This document shows positions 50,501 through 56,941 of a stretch of 64,000 nucleotides of DNA, piece after piece. The position numbers were made by a program, and so were the translations under genes. Every line of letters begins with the position of its first letter. The first letter of the stretch is position 1. Origin of the DNA: Salinimicrobium sp050750585 (GTDB lineage: Bacteria > Bacteroidota > Bacteroidia > Flavobacteriales > Flavobacteriaceae); NCBI RefSeq assembly GCF_050750585.1, contig NZ_JBOJLM010000002.1:124001-188000 (forward strand), written 5' to 3'. The notes beneath the pieces were generated by a model, which did not search any database, was not told the origin of the DNA, and worked only from the letters and a program-made list of their open reading frames with translations.

Positions 50501-51914
50501 TACCAAAGGTGAAGCCGATGTTTTGCGTAAGGCGATGGGTAAAAAGATTTTTTCGCTGCTGGAAGAATTGAAGCCGAAATTCCTTGATGGGGGAGAAAAG
50601 AACGGGCATCCGCGGGAAGTGCTTGAGAAAGTCTGGAAAGACTGGGAGGCTTTTGCGTCTTATGCCTTCAACAAATCTCACTCTACCTGTTATGCATGGA
50701 TTGCCTATCAAACCGCATACTTAAAGGCGCATTACCCTGCGGAATACATGGCGGCGGTACTTTCCAATAATATGAATGACATTAAGCAGGTGACGTTCTT
50801 TATGGAAGAATGTAAGCGAATGAAGTTAAACGTACTTGGGCCTGATGTTAATGAATCCTACTATAAGTTCTCGGTTAACAGGGAAAACGCTGTTCGCTTT
50901 GGAATGGGAGCTATTAAAGGAGTGGGAGCAGGAGCTGTGGCTACCATAGTTGAAAACAGGAAAGATAAAGGTCCTTACAGGTCCATTTTTGATATGGCGA
51001 AAAGGATCGACCTTAGAGCTGCAAATAAGAAGGCTTTTGAAAATCTCGCTTTAGCCGGTGGTTTTGACAGCTTTGGCGATACGCACAGGGCCCAGTACTT
51101 CCATGATGAGGGCGACGGCATTACTTTTTTGGAAAAGGTAGTGAAGTATGCAGCCAAATATCAGGAGAATGAAAATTCGGCACAGGTGAGCCTTTTTGGT
51201 GATACCAGTGAAGTGCAAATCCCGGAGCCGGTGGTGCCTCCCTGCGAAGAATGGGGTACTATGGGAAAACTGAAGCGGGAGCGGGAAGTAGTGGGAATCT
51301 ATATATCCGGGCATCCGCTAGATGATTTTAAGACCGAATTAAAGTACTTCTGTAACGCCGTTTTAGCCGATTTTCAAAACCTGGAAGAAGCCGTTAATAA
51401 AGAACTCACTTTTGGAGGGGTAATTAGTGATGTACAGCATAGAGTGAATAAACAGGGGCAGGGCTGGGCCAGTTTTATCGTAGAAGATTATTCAGATTCG
51501 TACGAGTTTAGAATGTTCAAGGAAGAGTACCTCAAGTACCGCCATTTCCTGGTGCCCAACTCTTTTATTCACGCGAAGATCTTTATTAGAGAGGGTTATC
51601 CTAACAGGGAAACAGGTAGAAAAGGAGAGCCAAGGTTGCAGTTCAACAACATTCAGTTGCTGCACGATGTAATGGAGAATTACGCTAAGAAACTCACTAT
51701 TCAGCTGAATATAGATGAACTTCAGGAGGATAAGATCGATGCTCTTTTTGATATTTTCAGAAATCACAGCGGAGAGAACCGGCTTAATTTTGTGGTGTAT
51801 GAAATGAAGGAAAGAATAAAGTTGCACATGCCCAGCCGAAAACAGAAAGTTAGGATTTCCCAGGAACTACTAAACGCGCTGGAAGAACAACAGGTATTGT
51901 ATAAACTGAATTAA
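47532..51914 (+). CDS. dnaE: DNA polymerase III alpha subunit with N-terminal exonuclease
   Basis: The replicative polymerase, 1460 residues. Residues 1-190 are a DEDDh proofreading exonuclease (LIFDTETTGLPKRWD, then HNATADVEATTRCF), followed by a PHP domain (AFSHLHNHSQFSILQST, about 260), the polymerase palm/fingers (GPGRGSAAGSAVAYCLGITNIDP, and PDIDIDFDDEGRSRVMDYV at about 687) and a C-terminal OB-fold region (LTFGGVISDVQHRVNKQGQGWASFIVEDYSDSYEF). Proofreading thus resides in one chain rather than in a separate DnaQ; this fusion is usual in Bacteroidota and differs from PolC, where the exonuclease interrupts the PHP domain. The gene is monocistronic with a strong terminator. Confidence 0.96.
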   Translation: MYLIFDTETTGLPKRWDAPLTDSDNWPRCIQIAWQLHDDMGRVVEHQDYLVQPEGFNIPYDAEKVHGISTELALEQGVSLQEVLEKFNIALSRSKFVVGQNVGFDVNIMGAEFHRLQMENTLQHLPVLDTCTEVTAQLCCIPGGRGGKFKLPTLTELHEFLFHEPFAEAHNATADVEATTRCFLELIRKRIFTSEELDVKPDYFENFSEENPQPIELIGLKHINLKKASEEIRKRLQKKEGTEISSAEIEENLEKLDEVAFSHLHNHSQFSILQSTISIKDLVNAAAKQNMPAVALTDHANMMGAFHFVKEVGTFNKGVKAKNAAAAENNEPATARELKAIVGCEFFVCENRKDKSRKDNGYQVVLLAKNKKGYHNLAKMSSMAYTEGFYYVPRIDREVIQQYKEDIIVLTGNLYGEVPGKILNVGENQAEEALLWWKEQFGDDLYVELMRHNQEDENRVNPVLVELAKKHEVKLVATNNTYYCEQEDANAHDILLCVKDGEKQATPIGRGRGYRYGLPNNEYYFKSGDEMKSLFKDLPEAISNVQEVVDKIEPYELARDVLLPAFTIPEEFVVAEDAIDGGKRGENAYLKHITFVGAEKRYGEITPSIKDRLDFELSVIENTGYPGYFLIVEDFIREARNMDVSVGPGRGSAAGSAVAYCLGITNIDPIKYDLLFERFLNPDRVSMPDIDIDFDDEGRSRVMDYVIKKYGANQVAQIITYGTMAAKSSIRDTARVLDLPLNEADRIAKLIPNTKLAKIFGMDEKTIRSSFRSEEVDKVNELLNIAEGDDLEAQTVNQARILEGSVRNTGIHACGVIITPSDITNFVPVAVAKDSDLYVTQFDNSVVESAGLLKMDFLGLKTLTLIKDTVKIVKGRHDIDLDPDSFPLDDEKTYELFQRGETVGIFQYESPGMQKHMKDLKPTVFDDLIAMNALYRPGPMEYIPSFIARKHGDEEIVYDLPAMEEYLKETYGITVYQEQVMLLSQKLASFTKGEADVLRKAMGKKIFSLLEELKPKFLDGGEKNGHPREVLEKVWKDWEAFASYAFNKSHSTCYAWIAYQTAYLKAHYPAEYMAAVLSNNMNDIKQVTFFMEECKRMKLNVLGPDVNESYYKFSVNRENAVRFGMGAIKGVGAGAVATIVENRKDKGPYRSIFDMAKRIDLRAANKKAFENLALAGGFDSFGDTHRAQYFHDEGDGITFLEKVVKYAAKYQENENSAQVSLFGDTSEVQIPEPVVPPCEEWGTMGKLKREREVVGIYISGHPLDDFKTELKYFCNAVLADFQNLEEAVNKELTFGGVISDVQHRVNKQGQGWASFIVEDYSDSYEFRMFKEEYLKYRHFLVPNSFIHAKIFIREGYPNRETGRKGEPRLQFNNIQLLHDVMENYAKKLTIQLNIDELQEDKIDALFDIFRNHSGENRLNFVVYEMKERIKLHMPSRKQKVRISQELLNALEEQQVLYKLN

Positions 51915-51917
51915 AAA

Positions 51918-51957
51918 AACACTCTCCAAAAATGGCATTTTTGGAGAGTGTTTTTTT
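51918..51957 (+). terminator. dnaE terminator formed by an extended palindrome copy
   Basis: ACACTCTCCAAAAATG-G-CATTTTTGGAGAGTGT is a perfect 16-base-arm hairpin with a run of T after it and A before it. The core 51925-51945 is a copy of the dispersed palindrome. Confidence 0.92.
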
Positions 51958-52014
51958 ATTATTTCATTCCCGACAAATTTTCTTCATCGGGTAAAACTTC
52001 AGTCGTGCTTCAGG

Positions 52015-52158
52015 CTATTTCTGTAGTTCCAGATATACCAGGTAAAGTGCAAAAACAGCTGTAACAAGAATGAAAGTGAGTATAGTACCGATGATAATTT
52101 TCTGAACAAATGAAAAACCTTCAGTTTGTTCTTTCCAGAGGTGAGAGAGTGCAGACAT
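52015..52158 (-). CDS. Small single-span membrane protein (47 aa)
   Basis: A short minus-strand frame of 47 codons in the roughly 550-base gap between dnaE and trxA. It starts at ATG 52158, reads MSALSHLWKEQTEGFSF, then a single hydrophobic helix VQKIIIGTILTFILVTAVFALYLVYLELQK, and ends at 52015. The charge distribution, with a clear helix and polar tails, resembles a genuine small inner-membrane protein. There is no homology that I recognise. The remainder of the gap (51958-52014, 52159-52404) shows no other gene. Confidence 0.5.
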   Translation of the reverse strand: MSALSHLWKEQTEGFSFVQKIIIGTILTFILVTAVFALYLVYLELQK

Positions 52159-52404
52159 GGCAATGTTTTTTAGGGTAAAGTTATACGAATAAGCGCTGAT
52201 TTTTAATTACTTATATATTAAAGATAACGAAATCTTAAATGCTAATTATTGATATTTCAGATAAAACGTTTAAGATCTAAATTACCAGATGAAGGGTTAA
52301 ACTGGTGAAAATAATGAAAGATTTTTCTTACATTTTGAGGAGTGAAAAGGCCTTTTATAGGAGGTGACAATGAGCAGATAGGTAAATCTGATTTTCTTAA
52401 GGTA

Positions 52405-52433
52405 TTGAGTCCTTATAATTTTACCTATTTTTG
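52405..52433 (+). promoter_or_regulatory. trxA promoter
   Basis: TTG (52405-52407), 18-base spacer, TATTTTTG (52426-52433): full fit to the flavobacterial consensus, 34 bases before the start codon. Confidence 0.7.
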
Positions 52434-52466
52434 TCTGTAGTAGAACAATGAACTAAAACGAGAAAT

Positions 52467-52784
52467 ATGGCTTTAGAAATAACTGACGCTACTTTTGAAG
52501 AGAAAGTACTAAAAAGCGACAAACCTGTAATGGTAGATTTTTGGGCAGCATGGTGCGGCCCTTGTAGAATGGTAGGTCCTATCATTGATGATATTAGTAA
52601 GGAATATGAAGGGAAAGCAGTAGTTGGGAAGCTTGACGTAGATGCAAACCAGGAATTTGCTGCAAAATACGGTGTGAGAAACATTCCTACTGTATTGATC
52701 TTTAAAGATGGTGAAGTAGTGGGAAGACAGGTAGGAGTTGCTCCTAAGAATACTTATGCCGAAGCGCTGGATCAACTACTGTAG
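52467..52784 (+). CDS. trxA: Thioredoxin
   Basis: A 105-residue thioredoxin that reduces protein disulfides in the cytosol. The redox site is VDFWAAWCGPCRMVGPIIDDI (WCGPC), with the buried Asp and cis-Pro motif (VRNIPTVLIFKDGEVVGRQVG) as expected. It is a monocistronic gene with a consensus promoter and a terminator at 52811-52835. Confidence 0.97.
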   Translation: MALEITDATFEEKVLKSDKPVMVDFWAAWCGPCRMVGPIIDDISKEYEGKAVVGKLDVDANQEFAAKYGVRNIPTVLIFKDGEVVGRQVGVAPKNTYAEALDQLL

Positions 52785-52810
52785 TTGATCACAAGTTTAG
52801 ATATAAAGAG

Positions 52811-52835
52811 ATCCGGGTTTTTCCCGGATTTTTTT
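52811..52835 (+). terminator. trxA terminator
   Basis: ATCCGGG, TTTTT loop, CCCGGAT, then T run. Confidence 0.88.
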
Positions 52836-52875
52836 ATGCCTTATAATTTGTACCTTGGATAGAAATTTTCAGAAA

Positions 52876-53805
52876 ATGCAGTTAGAGCAGGAGATTCACC
52901 ATTCCGGAAAATTTGTTAACCTGGAGTTACTGGCCAGGCAGGTTGTGGAAGGATTTATTTCCGGACTCCATAAAAGCCCTTTTCACGGGTATTCTTCAGA
53001 ATTTGCAGAACATAAGGTTTATAATCCCGGCGAGAGTACCAGGCATATAGACTGGAAGCTTTTTGCAAAGACCGATAAGCTCTTTACCAGGCGATATGAG
53101 GAAGAAACCAATCTACGGTGTCATTTGATACTGGATAACTCTGCTTCCATGCATTTTCCAGAGAAAAGGGATCAAAGCCTTTCTAACCTCAATAAAATAG
53201 GTTTTTCTGTTTTAGCATCGGCATGTCTAATGCAAATACTCAAAAAGCAGCGGGATTCTGTAGGCCTTAGTATATACAGCGATGCATACGAGTACTACGC
53301 ACCCGAAAAAGGAGGGGACAGGCACCGCCGTATGCTGCTACATGTGCTTGAAGAGACCCTAAGCCGCCCCGTGGGCAATAAGAGTACAGCTACGTACACC
53401 TATTTGCATCAAATCGCCGAAAAAATGAAGAGACGGTCGCTCATCTTTTTCTTTTCTGATATGTTCCAGGAGGAAGTGGAGGAGGAGAAACTCTTTGAAG
53501 CGCTAAGGCACTTAAAATACAACAAACATGAACTGGTTTTGTTTCATGTTCTGGACAGGGAAAAGGAATTCAGTTTTAATTTTGGAGAAGAGCCTCGTCG
53601 CTTCACAGATGTTGAATCGGGCGAGAAAATAGACCTTTATGCTGATAATGTGAGAGATAGCTATTTGCAGGAGGTGAACACCTATTTTAGCAGGCTTAAG
53701 CTGAAATGTGCGCAGTACGGAATTAAGTACGTACAGGCCGATACTAATGAAAATTTTGAAAAAATTTTACTTACGTATTTAGTTGAACGTCAGAAGTTTG
53801 TTTAG
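52876..53805 (+). CDS. DUF58 domain protein (vWA-like)
   Basis: A protein of about 309 residues of the DUF58 family, with the signature YNPGESTRHIDWKLFAKTDKLFTRRYEEETNLRCHLILDNSASMHF; DNSASM is a MIDAS-like metal site of a von Willebrand A fold. DUF58 proteins accompany MoxR-type AAA ATPases in assembly of large complexes, but no MoxR gene is in this window. Start: the ATG at 52876 is preferred; a TTG at 52855 in the same frame would overlap the probable promoter region. Confidence 0.85.
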   Translation: MQLEQEIHHSGKFVNLELLARQVVEGFISGLHKSPFHGYSSEFAEHKVYNPGESTRHIDWKLFAKTDKLFTRRYEEETNLRCHLILDNSASMHFPEKRDQSLSNLNKIGFSVLASACLMQILKKQRDSVGLSIYSDAYEYYAPEKGGDRHRRMLLHVLEETLSRPVGNKSTATYTYLHQIAEKMKRRSLIFFFSDMFQEEVEEEKLFEALRHLKYNKHELVLFHVLDREKEFSFNFGEEPRRFTDVESGEKIDLYADNVRDSYLQEVNTYFSRLKLKCAQYGIKYVQADTNENFEKILLTYLVERQKFV

Positions 53806-53844
53806 GTGGGTAAAAAATACTTTCAAAATATTTTAAAAAAACGT

Positions 53845-53874
53845 TTGTAGAACTGAAAATGTGCTGTATATTTG
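53845..53874 (+). promoter_or_regulatory. tRNA-Asp promoter
   Basis: TTG (53845-53847), 19-base spacer, TATATTTG (53867-53874), 18 bases before the mature tRNA 5' end. Confidence 0.75.
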
Positions 53875-53892
53875 CACTCGCAATAAAGCAAC

Positions 53893-53966
53893 GGTCTGGT
53901 AGTTCAGTTGGTTAGAATACCTGCCTGTCACGCAGGGGGTCGCGAGTTCGAGTCTCGTCCAGACCG
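53893..53966 (+). tRNA. tRNA-Asp (GTC)
   Basis: A complete 74-base cloverleaf: acceptor GGTCTGG (53893-53899) with CCAGACC (53959-53965), anticodon stem CCTGC/GCAGG around the loop CTGTCAC with anticodon GTC at 53927-53929, T loop GTTCGAGTC, and discriminator G at 53966 as in tRNA-Asp. The 3' CCA is not encoded. It stands alone with its own promoter and terminator. Confidence 0.97.
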
Positions 53967-53978
53967 CAAATTGCAAAG

Positions 53979-54006
53979 AAGCTCCTCAATTTGGGGAGCT
54001 TTTTTT
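53979..54006 (+). terminator. tRNA-Asp terminator
   Basis: AAGCTCCTC-AATTT-GGGGAGCTT followed by a run of T. Confidence 0.88.
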
Positions 54007-54078
54007 GGCAATAAAGAGTAGTTGTGTTGTTTGTGGTAAGTCTTTGACTTACCTGGGTTTAGAAGTAAACCAATGAGA

Positions 54079-54113
54079 AGCTTTTCCCTTCAAGGGAAGG
54101 GCTTTTTTGTTTT
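54079..54113 (+). terminator. Second hairpin with T run after tRNA-Asp, no gene before it
   Basis: TTCCCTTCAAGGGAA sits inside a larger AGCTTTTCCC / GGGAAGGGCT pairing and is followed by T. A smaller hairpin, GTAAGTC-TTT-GACTTAC (54032-54048), lies just upstream. No coding frame is seen in 54007-54292, so it either ends a small RNA or is a back-up terminator. Confidence 0.5.
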
Positions 54114-54251
54114 ATAGCACTTTCCCTATTTTATAGTGAACGCCCAATTCATGTTAAAGGAATTATAAGGTTGGTATTTTAGCTTTTAATATTGTTCCTA
54201 AGACTTATCTTTAAATTCTATTACGGAATTTTCTTAAAAAGAGAGTTTTAA

Positions 54252-54272
54252 TCCAAAACGCCTTTTTTGGCG
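54252..54272. repeat. Dispersed palindrome variant (TCCAAAACGCCTTTTTTGGCG)
   Basis: A distant copy in the leader of the PAS/GAF histidine kinase gene. Confidence 0.4.
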
Positions 54273-54292
54273 CCCTATAAACACGACAAAAG

Positions 54293-56320
54293 ATGCGAAG
54301 CAATGATGAGCCCGAAATAGGTGGTTCGGGAGGAATGGGTGTGGAGTTCAGGCACCTGCTTGACGGTTCTCCTGTTGCTAATTACATATGTGATGCAGAA
54401 GGGAGGCTTACCTATTTCAATAAAGCTGCCATAGAACTGTGGGGTAGAACGCCTATATTGGGCAAAGAGTACTGGTGTGGTTCATGGAAAATACTCTATG
54501 AAGATGGTACTCCTATGCCCCTGGAAGATACCCCAATTTCAAGGGCGCTAAAAAAAGGAGTTGAAGAGGAAAAAAGTGAAATAAGGATTGAATGTCCTAA
54601 CGGAGCTTATAAATATTTACTCGTTTTTCCCAAGCCTTTATTTGACAGGAATGGTAAGCTGGAAGGGGTGCACTGTACCCTTGTAGATATTACAGAGCAA
54701 AAGCGGGATCATATAAAAAAGGAAACGCTTTCGGCCATAGTGCAATCTTCAGATGATGCTATTATAAGTAAAAACCTGCAGGGCGTTATAGCGAGTTGGA
54801 ATAGGGGGGCGCAGGAGATCTTTGGATATTCAGAAGATGAAACTGTAGGCCGCTCTATTACAATGTTAATTCCTGAAGAACGTCTTAATGAAGAGGATGT
54901 CATTCTCGATAAGATCAAGAGAGGGATAAAGATCGACCATTTTGAAACTATCCGGAAACACAAATCGGGGAGGGATATTCCTGTATCCATAACCGTTTCC
55001 CCGGTAAAAGATTCGGGAGGAAATATAGTTGGAGCCTCAAAAGTTGCCCGTGATATTACTGCCCGCATTGAATCACAGGCGGCCATGAAAAAATATATCC
55101 GGAATCTGGAGACCCTAAATACAGTCGGGAAAAGTATTTCCGAAAATCTTAATGTTGAAGGAATTCTTCAGCGGGTAACCGATGCCACAACCAATCTTAC
55201 CGGGGCTGCATTTGGTGCCTTTTTCTATAATAACAGTGACGATAAGGGAAACACATTCCAATTATTTACCCTTTCGGGTGCGCCAAGAGAGATCTTTGAC
55301 CATATGGCTATGCCACGTCATACAGATTTGTTCCTGCCCACCTTTAGAGACCGGAAAGTGGTGCGGATAGATGATGTAACCAAACCTGGCGATTTTGGCA
55401 AAAATGCGCCTTATAAAGGGATGCCAAAAGGCCATTTTTCGGTAGTAAGTTATTTGGCCATTCCGGTGATCTCTAAAAACGGAGCTGTTATTGGCGGATT
55501 GTTATATGGACATCCGGAGGCCGGAAAATTCACCGCCGAGCATGAATTGCTTGTGATCAATATCGCTGCCCAGGCAGCAGTCTCTCTTGATAACTCCAAG
55601 CTTTTTGAGCAGGTGAAATCATTTAGTGAGAAAAAAGATGAATTTATAGCCCTGGCGAGTCATGAGTTAAAGACGCCGCTTACTACCATAAAAGGGTATT
55701 TACAGGTGCTGTCAAAAAAGAAAGCCGATAAAGTTTCTCAGTTATTTCTCGATAAATCCCTGTGCCAGGTTGATAAACTAAATACGCTTGTAGAAGACCT
55801 TTTAAATATGTCAAGAATAGAATCTGGACAGCTCAATTTTAATCTCGAGGTATTTGATATTAGGGAAATGCTGAAGGAGATTGTTGAGACCTTTTCTTAT
55901 TCTTCGCAGTCTCACCGGGTCACCGCAACATTGTGGAATGATTCAGTCATTATTGAAGGGGATAAACAAAGAATAGAACAGGCTATCCTTAACCTGATGA
56001 CCAATGCCATTAAATACTCCCCAAAAGCTGACGAGATCTTTGTAGATCTTGAGGTAGTTGGAGAAAATATGGTGGTGAAGGTGAGAGATATGGGCATAGG
56101 CTTAACCGAGGAGCAGCGAAGGCAGTTGTTTACCAGGTTTTACAGGGCCGAAGACACTCAAGGTATAAGTGGGCTGGGGCTTGGCTTGTACCTTACCAAA
56201 CAGATCATAGACAGGCATGGAGGTAGTATTGAAGTGGCGAGTGAATATGGGATGGGATCTGAATTCTCTCTAATTCTGCCACTGGCAGTTCAAAAGTTTA
56301 AAAAAGTAAAAGCTATATAA
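54293..56320 (+). CDS. PAS-PAS-GAF sensor histidine kinase
   Basis: A 675-residue soluble kinase without transmembrane segments. Two PAS domains (about residues 15-140, DGSPVANYICDAEGRLTYFNKAAIELWG; about 142-265, IVQSSDDAIISKNLQGVIASWNRGAQEIFGYSEDE with a PAC end VARDITARIESQ), a GAF domain (about 275-440), then H-box KKDEFIALASHELKTPLTTIKGYL, and ATPase NLMTNAIKYSP, DMGIGLTEEQRRQLFTRFYRAED, GLGLGLYLTKQIIDRHGG. It senses a cytoplasmic signal, perhaps redox or small ligands. A stand-alone receiver protein is encoded 35 bases downstream, probably its partner. Confidence 0.93.
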   Translation: MRSNDEPEIGGSGGMGVEFRHLLDGSPVANYICDAEGRLTYFNKAAIELWGRTPILGKEYWCGSWKILYEDGTPMPLEDTPISRALKKGVEEEKSEIRIECPNGAYKYLLVFPKPLFDRNGKLEGVHCTLVDITEQKRDHIKKETLSAIVQSSDDAIISKNLQGVIASWNRGAQEIFGYSEDETVGRSITMLIPEERLNEEDVILDKIKRGIKIDHFETIRKHKSGRDIPVSITVSPVKDSGGNIVGASKVARDITARIESQAAMKKYIRNLETLNTVGKSISENLNVEGILQRVTDATTNLTGAAFGAFFYNNSDDKGNTFQLFTLSGAPREIFDHMAMPRHTDLFLPTFRDRKVVRIDDVTKPGDFGKNAPYKGMPKGHFSVVSYLAIPVISKNGAVIGGLLYGHPEAGKFTAEHELLVINIAAQAAVSLDNSKLFEQVKSFSEKKDEFIALASHELKTPLTTIKGYLQVLSKKKADKVSQLFLDKSLCQVDKLNTLVEDLLNMSRIESGQLNFNLEVFDIREMLKEIVETFSYSSQSHRVTATLWNDSVIIEGDKQRIEQAILNLMTNAIKYSPKADEIFVDLEVVGENMVVKVRDMGIGLTEEQRRQLFTRFYRAEDTQGISGLGLGLYLTKQIIDRHGGSIEVASEYGMGSEFSLILPLAVQKFKKVKAI

Positions 56321-56355
56321 GGAGTTTTAATTATTCCTGATTAAAAAATGTTGTG

Positions 56356-56703
56356 ATGAAAGAGATATTTATTGTAGAAGATGACGATGGAATTAGGGAG
56401 TTATTAGAATTTCTTCTGGAAAGTCAGCAGTATGTAGTGAAGACATTTCCTACTGCCCGGGCTTTTCATAAAACTGTTCCCCAAAAAGTACCAGATCTGT
56501 TCCTCCTGGATATTATGTTGCCCGATGGTAACGGAGTAGACCTTTGCCGTGAGTTGAAAAATGGTGCTGAGACTAAAAGAATTCCCGTAGTTCTTATGTC
56601 TGCCCATGCAGACATTAGCCGTACCGAAGGTGCAGATGATTTTATTGCCAAACCTTTTGATGTGGATGAACTGCTCCAAAGGATAGAGAAACAATTTGCA
56701 TAG
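56356..56703 (+). CDS. Stand-alone response regulator (receiver only)
   Basis: A 115-residue single receiver domain: IFIVEDDDGIRELLEFLL (acidic pocket), LFLLDIMLPDGNG (phospho-acceptor Asp), VVLMSAHAD (Ser) and DFIAKPFDVDELL (Lys). There is no output domain, so it either relays phosphate or acts by protein contact. I use ATG 56356; a GTG one codon earlier is possible. The gene follows the PAS/GAF kinase. Confidence 0.92.
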   Translation: MKEIFIVEDDDGIRELLEFLLESQQYVVKTFPTARAFHKTVPQKVPDLFLLDIMLPDGNGVDLCRELKNGAETKRIPVVLMSAHADISRTEGADDFIAKPFDVDELLQRIEKQFA

Positions 56704-56885
56704 CAGTAAATTCAGTGGCTTGTGGTCCTTTTTCTTGGTCTTAAAAGGGGATGGGGATAAGTAGGCAATTTGCTCCACTTGATTATTAAGCGATTCCTGC
56801 TGTCTTTTCTGAAACATTACGGATTGTAAATGATCCCAATTATATCTGGTAGAAGAAATGAAGTTTTCTAAAATGTCTTATAAAT

Positions 56886-56916
56886 AAAGAGGCTGCCTTA
56901 ATTAGGCAGCCTCTTT
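56886..56916. terminator. Bidirectional terminator between response regulator and infB
   Basis: AAAGAGGCTGCCT and AGGCAGCCTCTTT, 13-base perfect arms around AATT (with one extra T), flanked by A and T. It serves the converging genes. The sequence 56704-56885 otherwise shows no gene. Confidence 0.9.
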
Positions 56917-56941
56917 TGTTTCTATACTGATGTTCTATTCG

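Noticed and set aside
47532..51914. DnaE with fused exonuclease as a novel polymerase
   Set aside because: The order exonuclease-PHP-polymerase is already usual for Bacteroidota DnaE and is not PolC.
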